From Actinomycetes bacterium (GTDB lineage: Bacteria; Actinomycetota; Acidimicrobiia; Acidimicrobiales; Acidimicrobiaceae), in assembly GCA_021819025.1 (NCBI GenBank), contig JAKASN010000163.1, positions 1 through 5,518 of the forward strand: DNA of 5,518 nucleotides, written 5' to 3'. Made by a program: the position numbers and the translations under genes. Positions 1 through 5,518 of this stretch are shown piece by piece (position 1 is the first letter of the stretch; every line of letters starts with the position of its first letter). The notes under the pieces were generated by a model. That model ran no database searches and was not told where the DNA came from. It saw nothing but the letters and a program-made list of their open reading frames with translations.

Positions 1-804
1 CTGGCCATATCCATAGCCAATTAGATATTTTGTCACATTTTGGAGGGCGCCGATATACAGGCCCACACTCACGGTGAGGACAACCAGTCCACTTCGGAAC
101 ATTTGGAGAACTGCAACCCTTGACGCTCGCAAGAATGCCTTGCACTTCAGCTCACCTGAAGCTTTGAGCACGGCTCGAAGAAGCAGAAACCCAGGCAGGA
201 ATCCAATCACCATACTGCGCGATCCGATCGCCAATGCGAAGATTAGCTCGGGCGCATACCTCCGATACCATTTGGCGTCTGCCGACTCTCCAATTGCAAG
301 CGCGATGGCTACGGTTGCAAGCGCAGTCGCTGGAAGGGCAAAAATCCGTGATTGCAGGAACAGTGGGAGAGCTCCGGCTGTCACAGACAATATGACTACT
401 GTTAATCTTGCGAAGAATGACGTGTTTCCGAGGACACGTCCCGTGATGGACACAACGGCAACAGCAAGCATGAGGTCAAAGGCGCAGTTCGTCAATTCAA
501 AATCAAGCGATTGATAGCCAAGCACATAGATCAAAAGTGAATTGACCGCAGGCACCAGGGGCGCATTCTGTGAAAACGCACCGATTGTGTGTAACCAGGA
601 ACCAATACCCTGATAGCGCAAGCTGCTCGATTCAACCAGGGCGAAAAGCGAGTAGCCAGCCTCATCGATATCAAGCGGAAACATATTTGAAAAGAACGTC
701 CAGTGCAATATATCCACTAGGACAACAAATGCAAGAACCAAAGCGTACTCAACGATGCGGGCACGGCGCCAACCCGAGAACGCTCTTTTACCATTTGGCC
801 TCAT
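1..804 (-). CDS. GT-C (GT39/ArnT-like) membrane glycosyltransferase, N-terminal part, cut by window edge
   Basis: An uninterrupted frame of 268 codons starts at an ATG (804-802) and runs off the left end. The N-terminus is basic (residues 1-16), followed by a hydrophobic segment at about 17-38, as in an inside-to-outside first membrane span. The next loop carries DIDEAGY at 45-51, which matches the acidic D-x-D-E motif in the first extracytoplasmic loop of PMT/ArnT-type GT-C enzymes, where an Asp serves in catalysis. Further hydrophobic segments lie at about 82-98, 107-122, 132-150, 155-172, 185-210 and 236-256, with an SR pair at 152-153 before one of them. Family members use polyprenyl-phosphate sugars and act at the outer face of the inner membrane. 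Full members are usually about 450-600 residues, so roughly half is missing. The ribosome-binding site is weak (GTGGA about 9 nt upstream), and a 33-codon frame ends at this start with an ATGA overlap. The family assignment is from motif and topology; the acceptor is unknown. Confidence 0.8.
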   Translation of the reverse strand, partial: MRPNGKRAFSGWRRARIVEYALVLAFVVLVDILHWTFFSNMFPLDIDEAGYSLFALVESSSLRYQGIGSWLHTIGAFSQNAPLVPAVNSLLIYVLGYQSLDFELTNCAFDLMLAVAVVSITGRVLGNTSFFARLTVVILSVTAGALPLFLQSRIFALPATALATVAIALAIGESADAKWYRRYAPELIFALAIGSRSMVIGFLPGFLLLRAVLKASGELKCKAFLRASRVAVLQMFRSGLVVLTVSVGLYIGALQNVTKYLIGYGYGQ

Positions 805-902
805 ATTGTAATTCCACTTCGAGAATTCACATAAGCACACCCAATGGAGGCTTGGCGTTTACTTCGTAACATTTCCTCGTCACAAACCAACCTCTCGGCC
901 AT
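801..902 (-). other. Possible 33-codon leader ORF overlapping the next start (ATGA)
   Basis: A short frame begins at ATG 902-900, directly after an in-frame TAG, and ends with TGA at 803-801. It therefore shares the ATGA tetranucleotide with the ATG of the membrane glycosyltransferase. The predicted peptide is polar, with many charged residues, no membrane segment and no family that I recognise. An internal ATG at 872-870 has GAGG only 2 nt in front of it. The geometry fits translational coupling to a gene whose own ribosome-binding site is weak. A 33-codon frame can easily arise by chance, so this is a candidate only. Confidence 0.2.
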
Positions 903-1489
903 CTATCTGGACGCCAACCCTTTCACTCAAAGTCAAAACAACTACGTCTTGTTCCAGATGAGGCGCTCGTGCTAGAACATTCCACTTCACCGGAGGCGCC
1001 TGGATAACAAATACATCTCACGGCATCCGTTAGGATAGGTAAATCAACTTTGATCTTTCTTCACAATTTGCGTGATTACCTTTTGACTTTGGAAGAAAGT
1101 TTCCCCATCCTCTAGCAAGCACGCATCTCGATAGCATCGCCAAATTATCAAATCAAACATACATACTACTAATTTGTTGAGCGTCTCGTACGTCCTACCT
1201 TATCTGGATCAAACAAACGTCCATTCGACTCGCCACGCACAAATATAACAGTTACTAACAGTAGCCGCAATCGCGTCCCAAGTCTCCAAACTGCAAGACA
1301 TAGGGTGCTGTAACTCACATATATCCCCGCATAACAGTCAAGACAGCCACCGCTCTTCCCCTCGATTGACTTTATTCCACCGATTCAGCCACAACTAACA
1401 ATATCAAGATACTGAGAGCTGCAGCCTCCACAAATATTGAAGCCCCGGGCACACTACGTGCTCAATCCTTGACGGTCAAGGCTCTTGCG
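805..1489. other. 685-nt intergenic region without a recognisable gene
   Basis: Both neighbours are on the minus strand, so this lies between two genes of the same direction. I read the minus strand across it and found frequent stops in each frame and no recognisable protein, apart from the 33-codon frame at 801-902. The centre is AT-rich (about 35% G+C for 1141-1200). The plus strand is strongly C-rich over G (15 vs 6 in 1141-1200, 17 vs 7 in 1201-1260, 23 vs 7 in 1321-1380), so the strand co-directional with the flanking genes is G+T-rich. Only short hairpins just after the upstream gene stand out. It could be a long leader, the remains of a lost gene, or a recombination join. Confidence 0.7.
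1467..1481 (-). terminator. Short hairpin 8 nt after the GT4 stop, weak terminator candidate
   Basis: The sequence CCTTGACGGTCAAGG is an inverted repeat with a 6-bp stem and a 3-nt loop (7 bp if a 1-nt loop is allowed). It starts 8 nt after the stop codon of the glycosyltransferase on the minus strand. No T-run follows on that strand (ATTGAGCAC), so it is not a canonical intrinsic terminator. A second weak repeat, GCAC/GTGC, lies just beyond at 1449-1461. It may instead protect the mRNA 3' end or work with a termination factor. Confidence 0.3.
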
Positions 1490-3520
1490 TTATTCAGGAC
1501 TCACACACTGGCTCAACAACGACACCATAACCGACGCATATTCTTTGGAATCGTAACGGGTCTGAACAAGTGCCTTAGCGGATTCTCCCACCTCAACCAA
1601 TTTGCTCGAATCAAGGGAAAGCACACGTTTCAACCCGTTGACGACCTCCTTCACACTATTCGGCCGATACAGGAAGCCATTGACTGAGTCGACAATCAAT
1701 TCTCCCAGGCCGAATACATCAGTTGACAGCACAGGAAGAGAAAAGCACATTGCTTCCAAGACCGAACGAGGTAGCGATTCTACGTCCGAAGCACAAACAA
1801 ACAAATCTGCCACCCTATACCATTGATAGATTTCACCTGTAACCTCGATAAGCAAGACCACGTCATCTAGCTGCAGCGCATCAATCAGAGATCGTACCGC
1901 GACCACGTGAGGCGAGTCCGAAGCACCGACAAGCACAAGACGCAGGTGCCCATACAGACCTATAATGCTGGCCACGGCCTGAATAACCAAAGATTGAGCC
2001 TTGCGCGGCTCAATGGTGCCCAGCATCAATACCACAAATGAATCTTCGCCTAAACCAGCATTACGTCTCGCCTCGGCCTTAGATACGGCTAAACAGTAAG
2101 AGTTAATCGACGCCGTATCGACACCGTAACGAACGACAATGGCACTTTCACTCGGAATAACAGACAAATACTCATTCCGCGTAGACTCGGCCTCAAATAC
2201 AACTCTCCTTGCACTTCCTAAGGCACGAGTAGTAATAGCCTTTATATCAAATGCAACACTATCTGCTGGAAAACCAGCCAACCAGATTAAATGAGGTGGC
2301 CAGCTTTCGTGAATCGCCCACACATATGGCAAGTTCATGCGTTCGGCGATCGTCGCGCCGGGAAACGCCAGAAAGGTATTCAGCAGTATGACGTCGAAGT
2401 CCCGACGCATGATCCATGCGCATAACTCATCTAGCCGATCTTGGTATAACGATATGTCATCCAGCGGTATGTCACCCGAAAGGTGCACCTCAATACCCAT
2501 ATTTTCAAGGTCCACTTTCAGCGGCCCCGTTCGTGGTGCAATTACCGTAGCATGATAATTTATCCCCGCTCGAGATTGCTTCAATAGCTCATGCAACCAT
2601 AATTGAGCACCACCCCATCCAAGATGATGCGTGAAGATTAACACATTGAGCCGCTGATCTGATTCAATGGGTATAACTTCTTGCTCAGTTCGAGATACAG
2701 ACTCCGGCAATGGAAACCGATCCAGAACTACCAACTTCGAAGCAATTTCTACATCACGAGGCTTGAGGTCGTATATTTGCTTTCCAATTATAGTCTGTTC
2801 ACCACTTAACGTTTCGCAGATAGCCATCAGTTCAATCGACCTAATCGCGTCCGGAATACTAGTTAGATCGAGCAGGCATTCAAATCCACTTACGAAACCA
2901 AAGGGATAATTAACAGAATTCACGTCTAGCCGCGTTACGCCAATTCTACAATGCTGGTTCAACGCACCGTTTACATACAGATCCACTCTACTGACGGGCT
3001 CGATCGGAGATGTGGCCCACCCTGACACAACTACGCCGGCCCGTGCCAGCGGCTCCCCCGTCAACGGAAGATCGAGATGACCTGCGGTAACCGTATCGAC
3101 GGTCGGATCGACTACCCTTACTGATCGAGACCCGATATGAGCTCGAACTGCACCATCTAAGGTAAGTAACGCAAAATTTATGCGTAAATTTGGCGTCGTC
3201 ACCGTAGTAGGGATTCTAATTGACCAACCGGAGTTCTCGAGTTTAGAGTCAGAGTATGCTAGCACCACGTCGGGCCTCTGAATACTCCCAGTAAGAGAGA
3301 CACCCACGGGCTCCGCAACAATGGAAGCGATAACTAGCAGCGACTCATGATCTTCAAGTGCATGCCAACCGCTGCAATACACTTCCGACCCGACGACTAC
3401 TGTATCCCCTTCATTCGGTACGTCAATATGCCCTATCCATTCGTTGGGAGCAAGCTCCGACAATAGCTTTCCTTTAGCATTCGATTGCTTGTCTGCCGAC
3501 ACCCGTTTCAACGGACGCAA
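1490..3520 (-). CDS. GT4-family glycosyltransferase with two tandem N-terminal beta-sandwich-like modules
   Basis: The 676-residue product is far longer than the usual 350-420 of GT4 enzymes because about 255 residues precede the catalytic part. That extension holds two similar modules, about 30-138 and 147-253. Each opens with GH(I/L)D(V/L)P, then has a GW (51-52; 167-168), an R-x-D (82-84; 197-199) and a late aromatic-glycine turn. I infer an Ig-like fold. The GT-B domain begins at about 290: GGAQ at 303-306 is the N-terminal glycine-rich loop, IHESW at 403-407 lies near the acceptor side, G-T-I-E-P-R-K at 501-507 is the donor phosphate-binding Arg/Lys motif, and E581/E589 form the EX7E motif. 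There is no signal peptide or membrane span, so it should be cytoplasmic or peripheral, transferring a sugar from a nucleotide donor with retention. The start is TTG, right after an in-frame TAA, with GGGAG 9 nt upstream; no in-frame ATG occurs before codon 232. It follows the epimerase by 19 nt, probably in one operon. Donor and acceptor cannot be read from sequence. Confidence 0.93.
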   Translation of the reverse strand: MRPLKRVSADKQSNAKGKLLSELAPNEWIGHIDVPNEGDTVVVGSEVYCSGWHALEDHESLLVIASIVAEPVGVSLTGSIQRPDVVLAYSDSKLENSGWSIRIPTTVTTPNLRINFALLTLDGAVRAHIGSRSVRVVDPTVDTVTAGHLDLPLTGEPLARAGVVVSGWATSPIEPVSRVDLYVNGALNQHCRIGVTRLDVNSVNYPFGFVSGFECLLDLTSIPDAIRSIELMAICETLSGEQTIIGKQIYDLKPRDVEIASKLVVLDRFPLPESVSRTEQEVIPIESDQRLNVLIFTHHLGWGGAQLWLHELLKQSRAGINYHATVIAPRTGPLKVDLENMGIEVHLSGDIPLDDISLYQDRLDELCAWIMRRDFDVILLNTFLAFPGATIAERMNLPYVWAIHESWPPHLIWLAGFPADSVAFDIKAITTRALGSARRVVFEAESTRNEYLSVIPSESAIVVRYGVDTASINSYCLAVSKAEARRNAGLGEDSFVVLMLGTIEPRKAQSLVIQAVASIIGLYGHLRLVLVGASDSPHVVAVRSLIDALQLDDVVLLIEVTGEIYQWYRVADLFVCASDVESLPRSVLEAMCFSLPVLSTDVFGLGELIVDSVNGFLYRPNSVKEVVNGLKRVLSLDSSKLVEVGESAKALVQTRYDSKEYASVMVSLLSQCVSPE

Positions 3521-3529
3521 TTAAGTAGA

Positions 3530-3534
3530 CTCCC
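3530..3534 (-). promoter_or_regulatory. Ribosome-binding site that fixes the TTG start of the GT4 gene
   Basis: GGGAG on the minus strand ends 9 nt before the TTG at 3520-3518. It sits inside the 19-nt gap after the epimerase stop. The next possible starts in frame (TTG at codon 4, GTG at codon 7) have no comparable element, so the TTG is preferred. Confidence 0.6.
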
Positions 3535-3539
3535 ACTAA

Positions 3540-4487
3540 TTAGCTCAGCTGAGCATTACGAATTCGAATGTATTCAGCCCATGTCACTTTCAATCCGTCT
3601 TCGAGACAGACCGGCATCCAATCGAGCAGACTACGTATGCGAAAGGTGTCGAGAACGATTTCCTTCACATCAAAAGTACGCTCCTCGAGCCAATTGATTG
3701 AGATATCTGTACCTGTTATATCTTCGGTCAATTCTATCAATTGCCTAATCGAGTGACCTGTACCGCTAGCGACATTCAAGGTCATCCCTGACGAGTTGCG
3801 CTTCATGATCTCCACTACAGCGTATGCAACATCCTCGACATGGATGTAATCTCTGACAACACTTCCATCGCCATAGATATTAATAGGCGTACCTGAGTAT
3901 GCCGACTGGAGCAGGACGGCAATTATACCCTGGCCTCGATTACTAGCCTGGGCTGGTCCATAGGCATTAGCAACGCGAAGAATCGTCACGGGGATGTCGT
4001 AGAGAGCCGAGTACATACCGAGAAAGTGCTCTGCGGTAAGCTTCGAGATGCCGTACGCAGTAATTGGGTGGCAAGGACTGTCCTCGTCGACAGGGCTACT
4101 CTTGGCATTCCCGTACACGGTTCCACCCGAGGAAAGGAACGTAAGGCCGACACCGGGAAGCCGTCGGAGGGCATCCAGTAAAGTCAATAATACGTTAAGC
4201 GCTCCCGTTATCGTCCTGAGTGGTTCCTGGTTCGAAACAGCTGGCAACGACCCGCCAATTGCGTAAACAACATAATCAATGTTCTTGAGCGCTTCGTCCA
4301 GGAACTGCACATTCTCGACATTACCAATTAAAAGCTCTGAACCAATGAGATAATCGCTAGCGTTTTTTGTTGGCATGCGCCTAGCAGTTCCGCGAACATA
4401 TGCTCCATCTTGCAGTAACCGTCGCGTAATCTCTCTTCCGATAAATCCGGTAGCTCCGAGAACCAATACCCTGTTTAGCAAGGGCAT
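3540..4487 (-). CDS. NAD-dependent nucleotide-sugar epimerase/dehydratase (extended SDR, GalE-like)
   Basis: The 315-residue product is a typical extended short-chain dehydrogenase/reductase, of the kind that makes or epimerises UDP- or dTDP-sugars for surface glycans. GATGFIG at 11-17 is the NAD(P)-binding glycine motif, and Y145-x3-K149 is the catalytic YxxxK. SSGGTVYG at 119-126 is the strand before it. GDG at 206-208 and RDYIHVEDVA at 212-221 are the sugar-nucleotide-binding region of GalE-like enzymes. The residue aligned by me to catalytic Ser124 of E. coli GalE is Gly121, so T123 or S120 may take the role. The length fits the family (about 310-340). I chose ATG 4487-4485 because the Rossmann strand starts five residues later. 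The frame stays open to a GTG at 4553, which would add 22 Trp-rich residues unlike the family; GGGAG lies about 15 nt before the ATG. It is the first gene of the minus-strand unit. The exact substrate is not predictable; 4-epimerase is the best guess. Confidence 0.92.
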   Translation of the reverse strand: MPLLNRVLVLGATGFIGREITRRLLQDGAYVRGTARRMPTKNASDYLIGSELLIGNVENVQFLDEALKNIDYVVYAIGGSLPAVSNQEPLRTITGALNVLLTLLDALRRLPGVGLTFLSSGGTVYGNAKSSPVDEDSPCHPITAYGISKLTAEHFLGMYSALYDIPVTILRVANAYGPAQASNRGQGIIAVLLQSAYSGTPINIYGDGSVVRDYIHVEDVAYAVVEIMKRNSSGMTLNVASGTGHSIRQLIELTEDITGTDISINWLEERTFDVKEIVLDTFRIRSLLDWMPVCLEDGLKVTWAEYIRIRNAQLS

Positions 4488-4668
4488 ACTTTCATGTCGA
4501 GTCTCCCATCTAACATCTTTGCACTTATTTTCGGCAGTCGGCGGCCATTCCACGACTTTGCGCGCCGCCCAATTGGCGTTATCTCCACGTCACGATTAGC
4601 ACCAGAGTGTTGAGCATTTCTCTCTTAATTTATCGAGGCTACTAATGGTTCGCCACCGTATTCGTAGA

Positions 4669-4680
4669 GCATGTTCATGC
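4669..4680. repeat. GCATG-TT-CATGC inverted repeat upstream of the epimerase
   Basis: This is a perfect 5-bp inverted repeat with a 2-nt centre, about 180 nt upstream of the epimerase ATG. On the minus strand it lies between a weak -35-like TTGCAA and a weak -10-like TACGAA (18-nt spacing). If that promoter is real, the repeat would be an operator in the spacer. The promoter match is poor. Confidence 0.25.
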
Positions 4681-4726
4681 ATAGTTGCAATCGATTAGCC
4701 CATATAGGTCCCACGTTTTATACAGA

Positions 4727-4788
4727 TTACCGAAACACCGTTAGCGCGTCGTAGCAGCGCACCCACCCGAACAAAGAGTTCCTCCTTT
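4727..4788 (-). other. Strong Shine-Dalgarno with 15-codon TTG frame in the epimerase leader
   Basis: AAAGGAGG at 4788-4781 is a near-ideal ribosome-binding site, better than those in front of the real genes here. Six nt after it a TTG (4774-4772) opens a 15-codon frame that ends in TAA at 4729-4727. AAAG and CTTT flank the GAGG and could pair, placing it in a loop. It could encode a leader peptide, mark the remains of a gene, or be chance. Confidence 0.2.
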
Positions 4789-4824
4789 AGCAAAAATGAC
4801 ATCAAACCATTGCGTGACGCGCTA
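4742..4824. repeat. Separated 9-bp inverted repeat TAGCGCGTC / GACGCGCTA
   Basis: TAGCGCGTC at 4742-4750 and its exact reverse complement at 4816-4824 are 65 nt apart, in a mostly AT-rich stretch. Such a pair could close a long RNA stem or mark paired protein-binding sites. No transposase or target duplication accompanies it, so it is not called a mobile element. Confidence 0.35.
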
Positions 4825-4850
4825 CCAAGTTAAAATAACAATTTAATTGC

Positions 4851-4895
4851 GTTCACCATCAACAGATATGGTTCACACCATAAACGAGATACAAT
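4851..4895 (+). promoter_or_regulatory. Candidate regulated promoter for the Q-salvage gene
   Basis: TACAAT at 4890-4895 is a good -10 element, pointing to a start of transcription near 4902. At the -35 distance there is no TTGACA-like hexamer. Instead the inverted repeat TATGGT-TCAC-ACCATA (4867-4882) covers that position. GTTCACCAT (4851-4859) and GTTCACACCAT (4871-4881) start exactly 20 nt apart, about two helical turns. This pattern fits a promoter that depends on a bound regulator. It is a prediction from sequence alone. Confidence 0.35.
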
Positions 4896-4916
4896 ACCAC
4901 CAGACAAGGTTGAATT

Positions 4917-4938
4917 CTAGCCATAGCTAGTTCTATGG
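4917..4938. repeat. Nested inverted repeats in the Q-salvage leader
   Basis: CTAGC-CATA-GCTAG (4917-4930) overlaps CCATAG-CTAGTT-CTATGG (4921-4938). The two hairpins share bases and are mutually exclusive. They end 16 nt before the ATG of the gene, so they could be an operator or a small switch on initiation. A 7-codon frame starting at ATG 4935 also ends in an ATGA overlap with the start at 4955. Confidence 0.35.
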
Positions 4939-4954
4939 GGCGCACCCGCCCACG

Positions 4955-5518
4955 ATGAGCCAAGCGCCCACGCCGTACTTTGCGCTGGCACCCCGAGGCG
5001 AAGGCGTCTTATGGCCGCGGCTGCCAAGCTTGGGCGGCATCCGAAACGCCGCTCGGGCGATATCGGATCGAAGCGAGCTGGTGAAGATCGAGCCTGGCAA
5101 GCTCGGCCCCTTTGGCGCGTCGCTCGAGGCGACCATGGGTGTCGACTCGGATCGCTTAGATCCCACGTCGTGGTACCTCGATTCGCCCGCAGCGAGCGCC
5201 GCATTCGTCTTGGTGGTGGATTGTCTCATTTTCGGTTCGGGCTACTTCAAGGATCTCGCCAAGGACTCCAGCGACTCGGGATACCTGACCATGGCTGGCG
5301 GGCTGGTGCGATACTTCGGCTTGCACTGGCCCTTTGCCCCCAGCCACCTCAATTCGCTTGGTCCGCTTGAGATGCTCGGGATCCTCCAACAGCGCGATCC
5401 CTTTTCCGAGCGCCTCATGCAATTCGCCGAGTTGCTCGCCAAAGCCGCAAGTCAATTGGGGACTTTTCTCGCCGACAACTACCGCGACAGCTTCGCGTAC
5501 TTCTTTGCAGCCATCGCA
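4955..5518 (+). CDS. Queuosine salvage protein (DUF2419/Qng1-like), N-terminal part, cut by window edge
   Basis: The frame is open for 188 codons from ATG 4955 to the right edge. Members of this family are glycosidases that release the base queuine from queuosine 5'-phosphate or the nucleoside, so it can be reused for tRNA modification in the cytoplasm. The order of motifs fits bacterial members: an IRNAA..I..RS..VKI segment at 29-45, a short D-P-T-S-W-Y-L-D segment at 69-76, VVD at 87-89 with FGSGYF at 93-98, SGYLTM at 108-113, and LGTFL..NYRDSF at 168-180. Position 92 is Ile where I recall Asn before the Phe in relatives. Family length is about 300, so the C-terminal third, with further conserved residues, is outside. 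The start follows an in-frame TAG at 4928-4930, and no other start lies between. No clear ribosome-binding site is visible. G+C is about 63%, well above the glycan genes. The assignment is from recalled family pattern, not a search. Confidence 0.72.
   Translation, partial: MSQAPTPYFALAPRGEGVLWPRLPSLGGIRNAARAISDRSELVKIEPGKLGPFGASLEATMGVDSDRLDPTSWYLDSPAASAAFVLVVDCLIFGSGYFKDLAKDSSDSGYLTMAGGLVRYFGLHWPFAPSHLNSLGPLEMLGILQQRDPFSERLMQFAELLAKAASQLGTFLADNYRDSFAYFFAAIA

Larger units (their letters stand above)
4488..4954. other. Divergent intergenic region between glycan operon and Q-salvage gene
   Basis: This stretch separates two divergently transcribed genes and should hold both promoters. It is AT-rich in its right half (about 38% G+C for 4801-4860), then changes abruptly to GC-rich coding sequence. 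I found no protein family in it. It holds several inverted repeats: CCAATTGG at 4569-4576, GCATG-TT-CATGC at 4669-4680, a 9-bp pair at 4742-4750 and 4816-4824, TATGGT-TCAC-ACCATA at 4867-4882, and nested repeats at 4917-4938. On the minus strand there is also a strong Shine-Dalgarno-like AAAGGAGG at 4788-4781 followed by a 15-codon frame. Confidence 0.7.

Noticed and set aside
74..514. 146-codon plus-strand frame
   Set aside because: It lies wholly antisense to the membrane glycosyltransferase, and its product is Ser/Thr/Arg-rich without domain features. The minus frame has membrane spans and a DIDE motif.
570..869. 99-codon plus-strand frame
   Set aside because: It is mostly antisense to the same gene, and its low-complexity product has no recognisable family.
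4488..4553. 22-residue N-terminal extension of the epimerase from a GTG at 4553
   Set aside because: The residues are unlike SDR N-termini, while the downstream ATG places the Rossmann strand at the usual position. Kept only as an alternative start.
4569..4576. CCAATTGG palindrome as an operator
   Set aside because: An isolated 8-bp palindrome is expected by chance at this length, and no promoter element is nearby.
5011..5370. 119-codon plus-strand frame inside the right-hand gene
   Set aside because: It is Arg-rich and compatible with a shadow of GC-rich coding DNA. The frame from 4955 carries the family motifs and stays open to the edge.
4917..5455. Several minus-strand frames of 66-99 codons
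   Set aside because: They overlap each other and the plus-strand gene, and their compositions (Arg, Ser, Pro) are typical of antisense frames in GC-rich genes.
1..5518. CRISPR array, tRNA, rRNA, insertion sequence or integrase
   Set aside because: No regularly spaced repeats, cloverleaf-like segments, transposase or recombinase motifs were seen on either strand.

Overview
The window is bacterial DNA from a surface-polysaccharide (O-antigen, capsule or exopolysaccharide type) locus next to an unrelated, GC-richer gene. Four protein genes can be supported. Two are complete and lie on the minus strand: an extended-SDR nucleotide-sugar epimerase/dehydratase and, 19 nt downstream of it, a large GT4 (GT-B fold) glycosyltransferase. 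Two are cut by the window ends: the first 268 codons of a polytopic GT-C/GT39-like membrane glycosyltransferase (minus strand, left edge) and the first 188 codons of a queuosine-salvage (DUF2419/Qng1-like) protein (plus strand, right edge).

Layout, left to right: 1-804 partial membrane glycosyltransferase (-); 805-1489 a 685-nt stretch with no recognisable gene, AT-rich in its middle and strongly C-over-G on the plus strand; 1490-3520 GT4 glycosyltransferase with two tandem N-terminal beta-sandwich-like modules (-); 3540-4487 epimerase (-); 4488-4954 an AT-rich divergent intergenic region with several inverted repeats and candidate promoter elements; 4955-5518 partial Q-salvage protein (+).

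The three minus-strand genes fit one glycan assembly path. The epimerase would make or interconvert a nucleotide sugar, the GT4 enzyme would transfer a sugar from a nucleotide donor on the cytoplasmic side, and the GT-C enzyme would use a polyprenyl-phosphate sugar at the outer face of the membrane. Epimerase and GT4 look like one transcription unit: a 19-nt gap holds a GGGAG ribosome-binding site for a TTG start. The GT-C gene is far enough downstream that it may have its own signals.

The plus-strand gene has about 60-65% G+C by line-by-line counting, against roughly 50-55% in the glycan genes and about 35-40% in parts of the gaps. This suggests a higher-GC host genome with a compositionally distinct, possibly transferred, glycan cluster whose edge lies in 4554-4954. 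The species cannot be named from this window. No rRNA, tRNA, CRISPR array, insertion sequence or transposase was seen.
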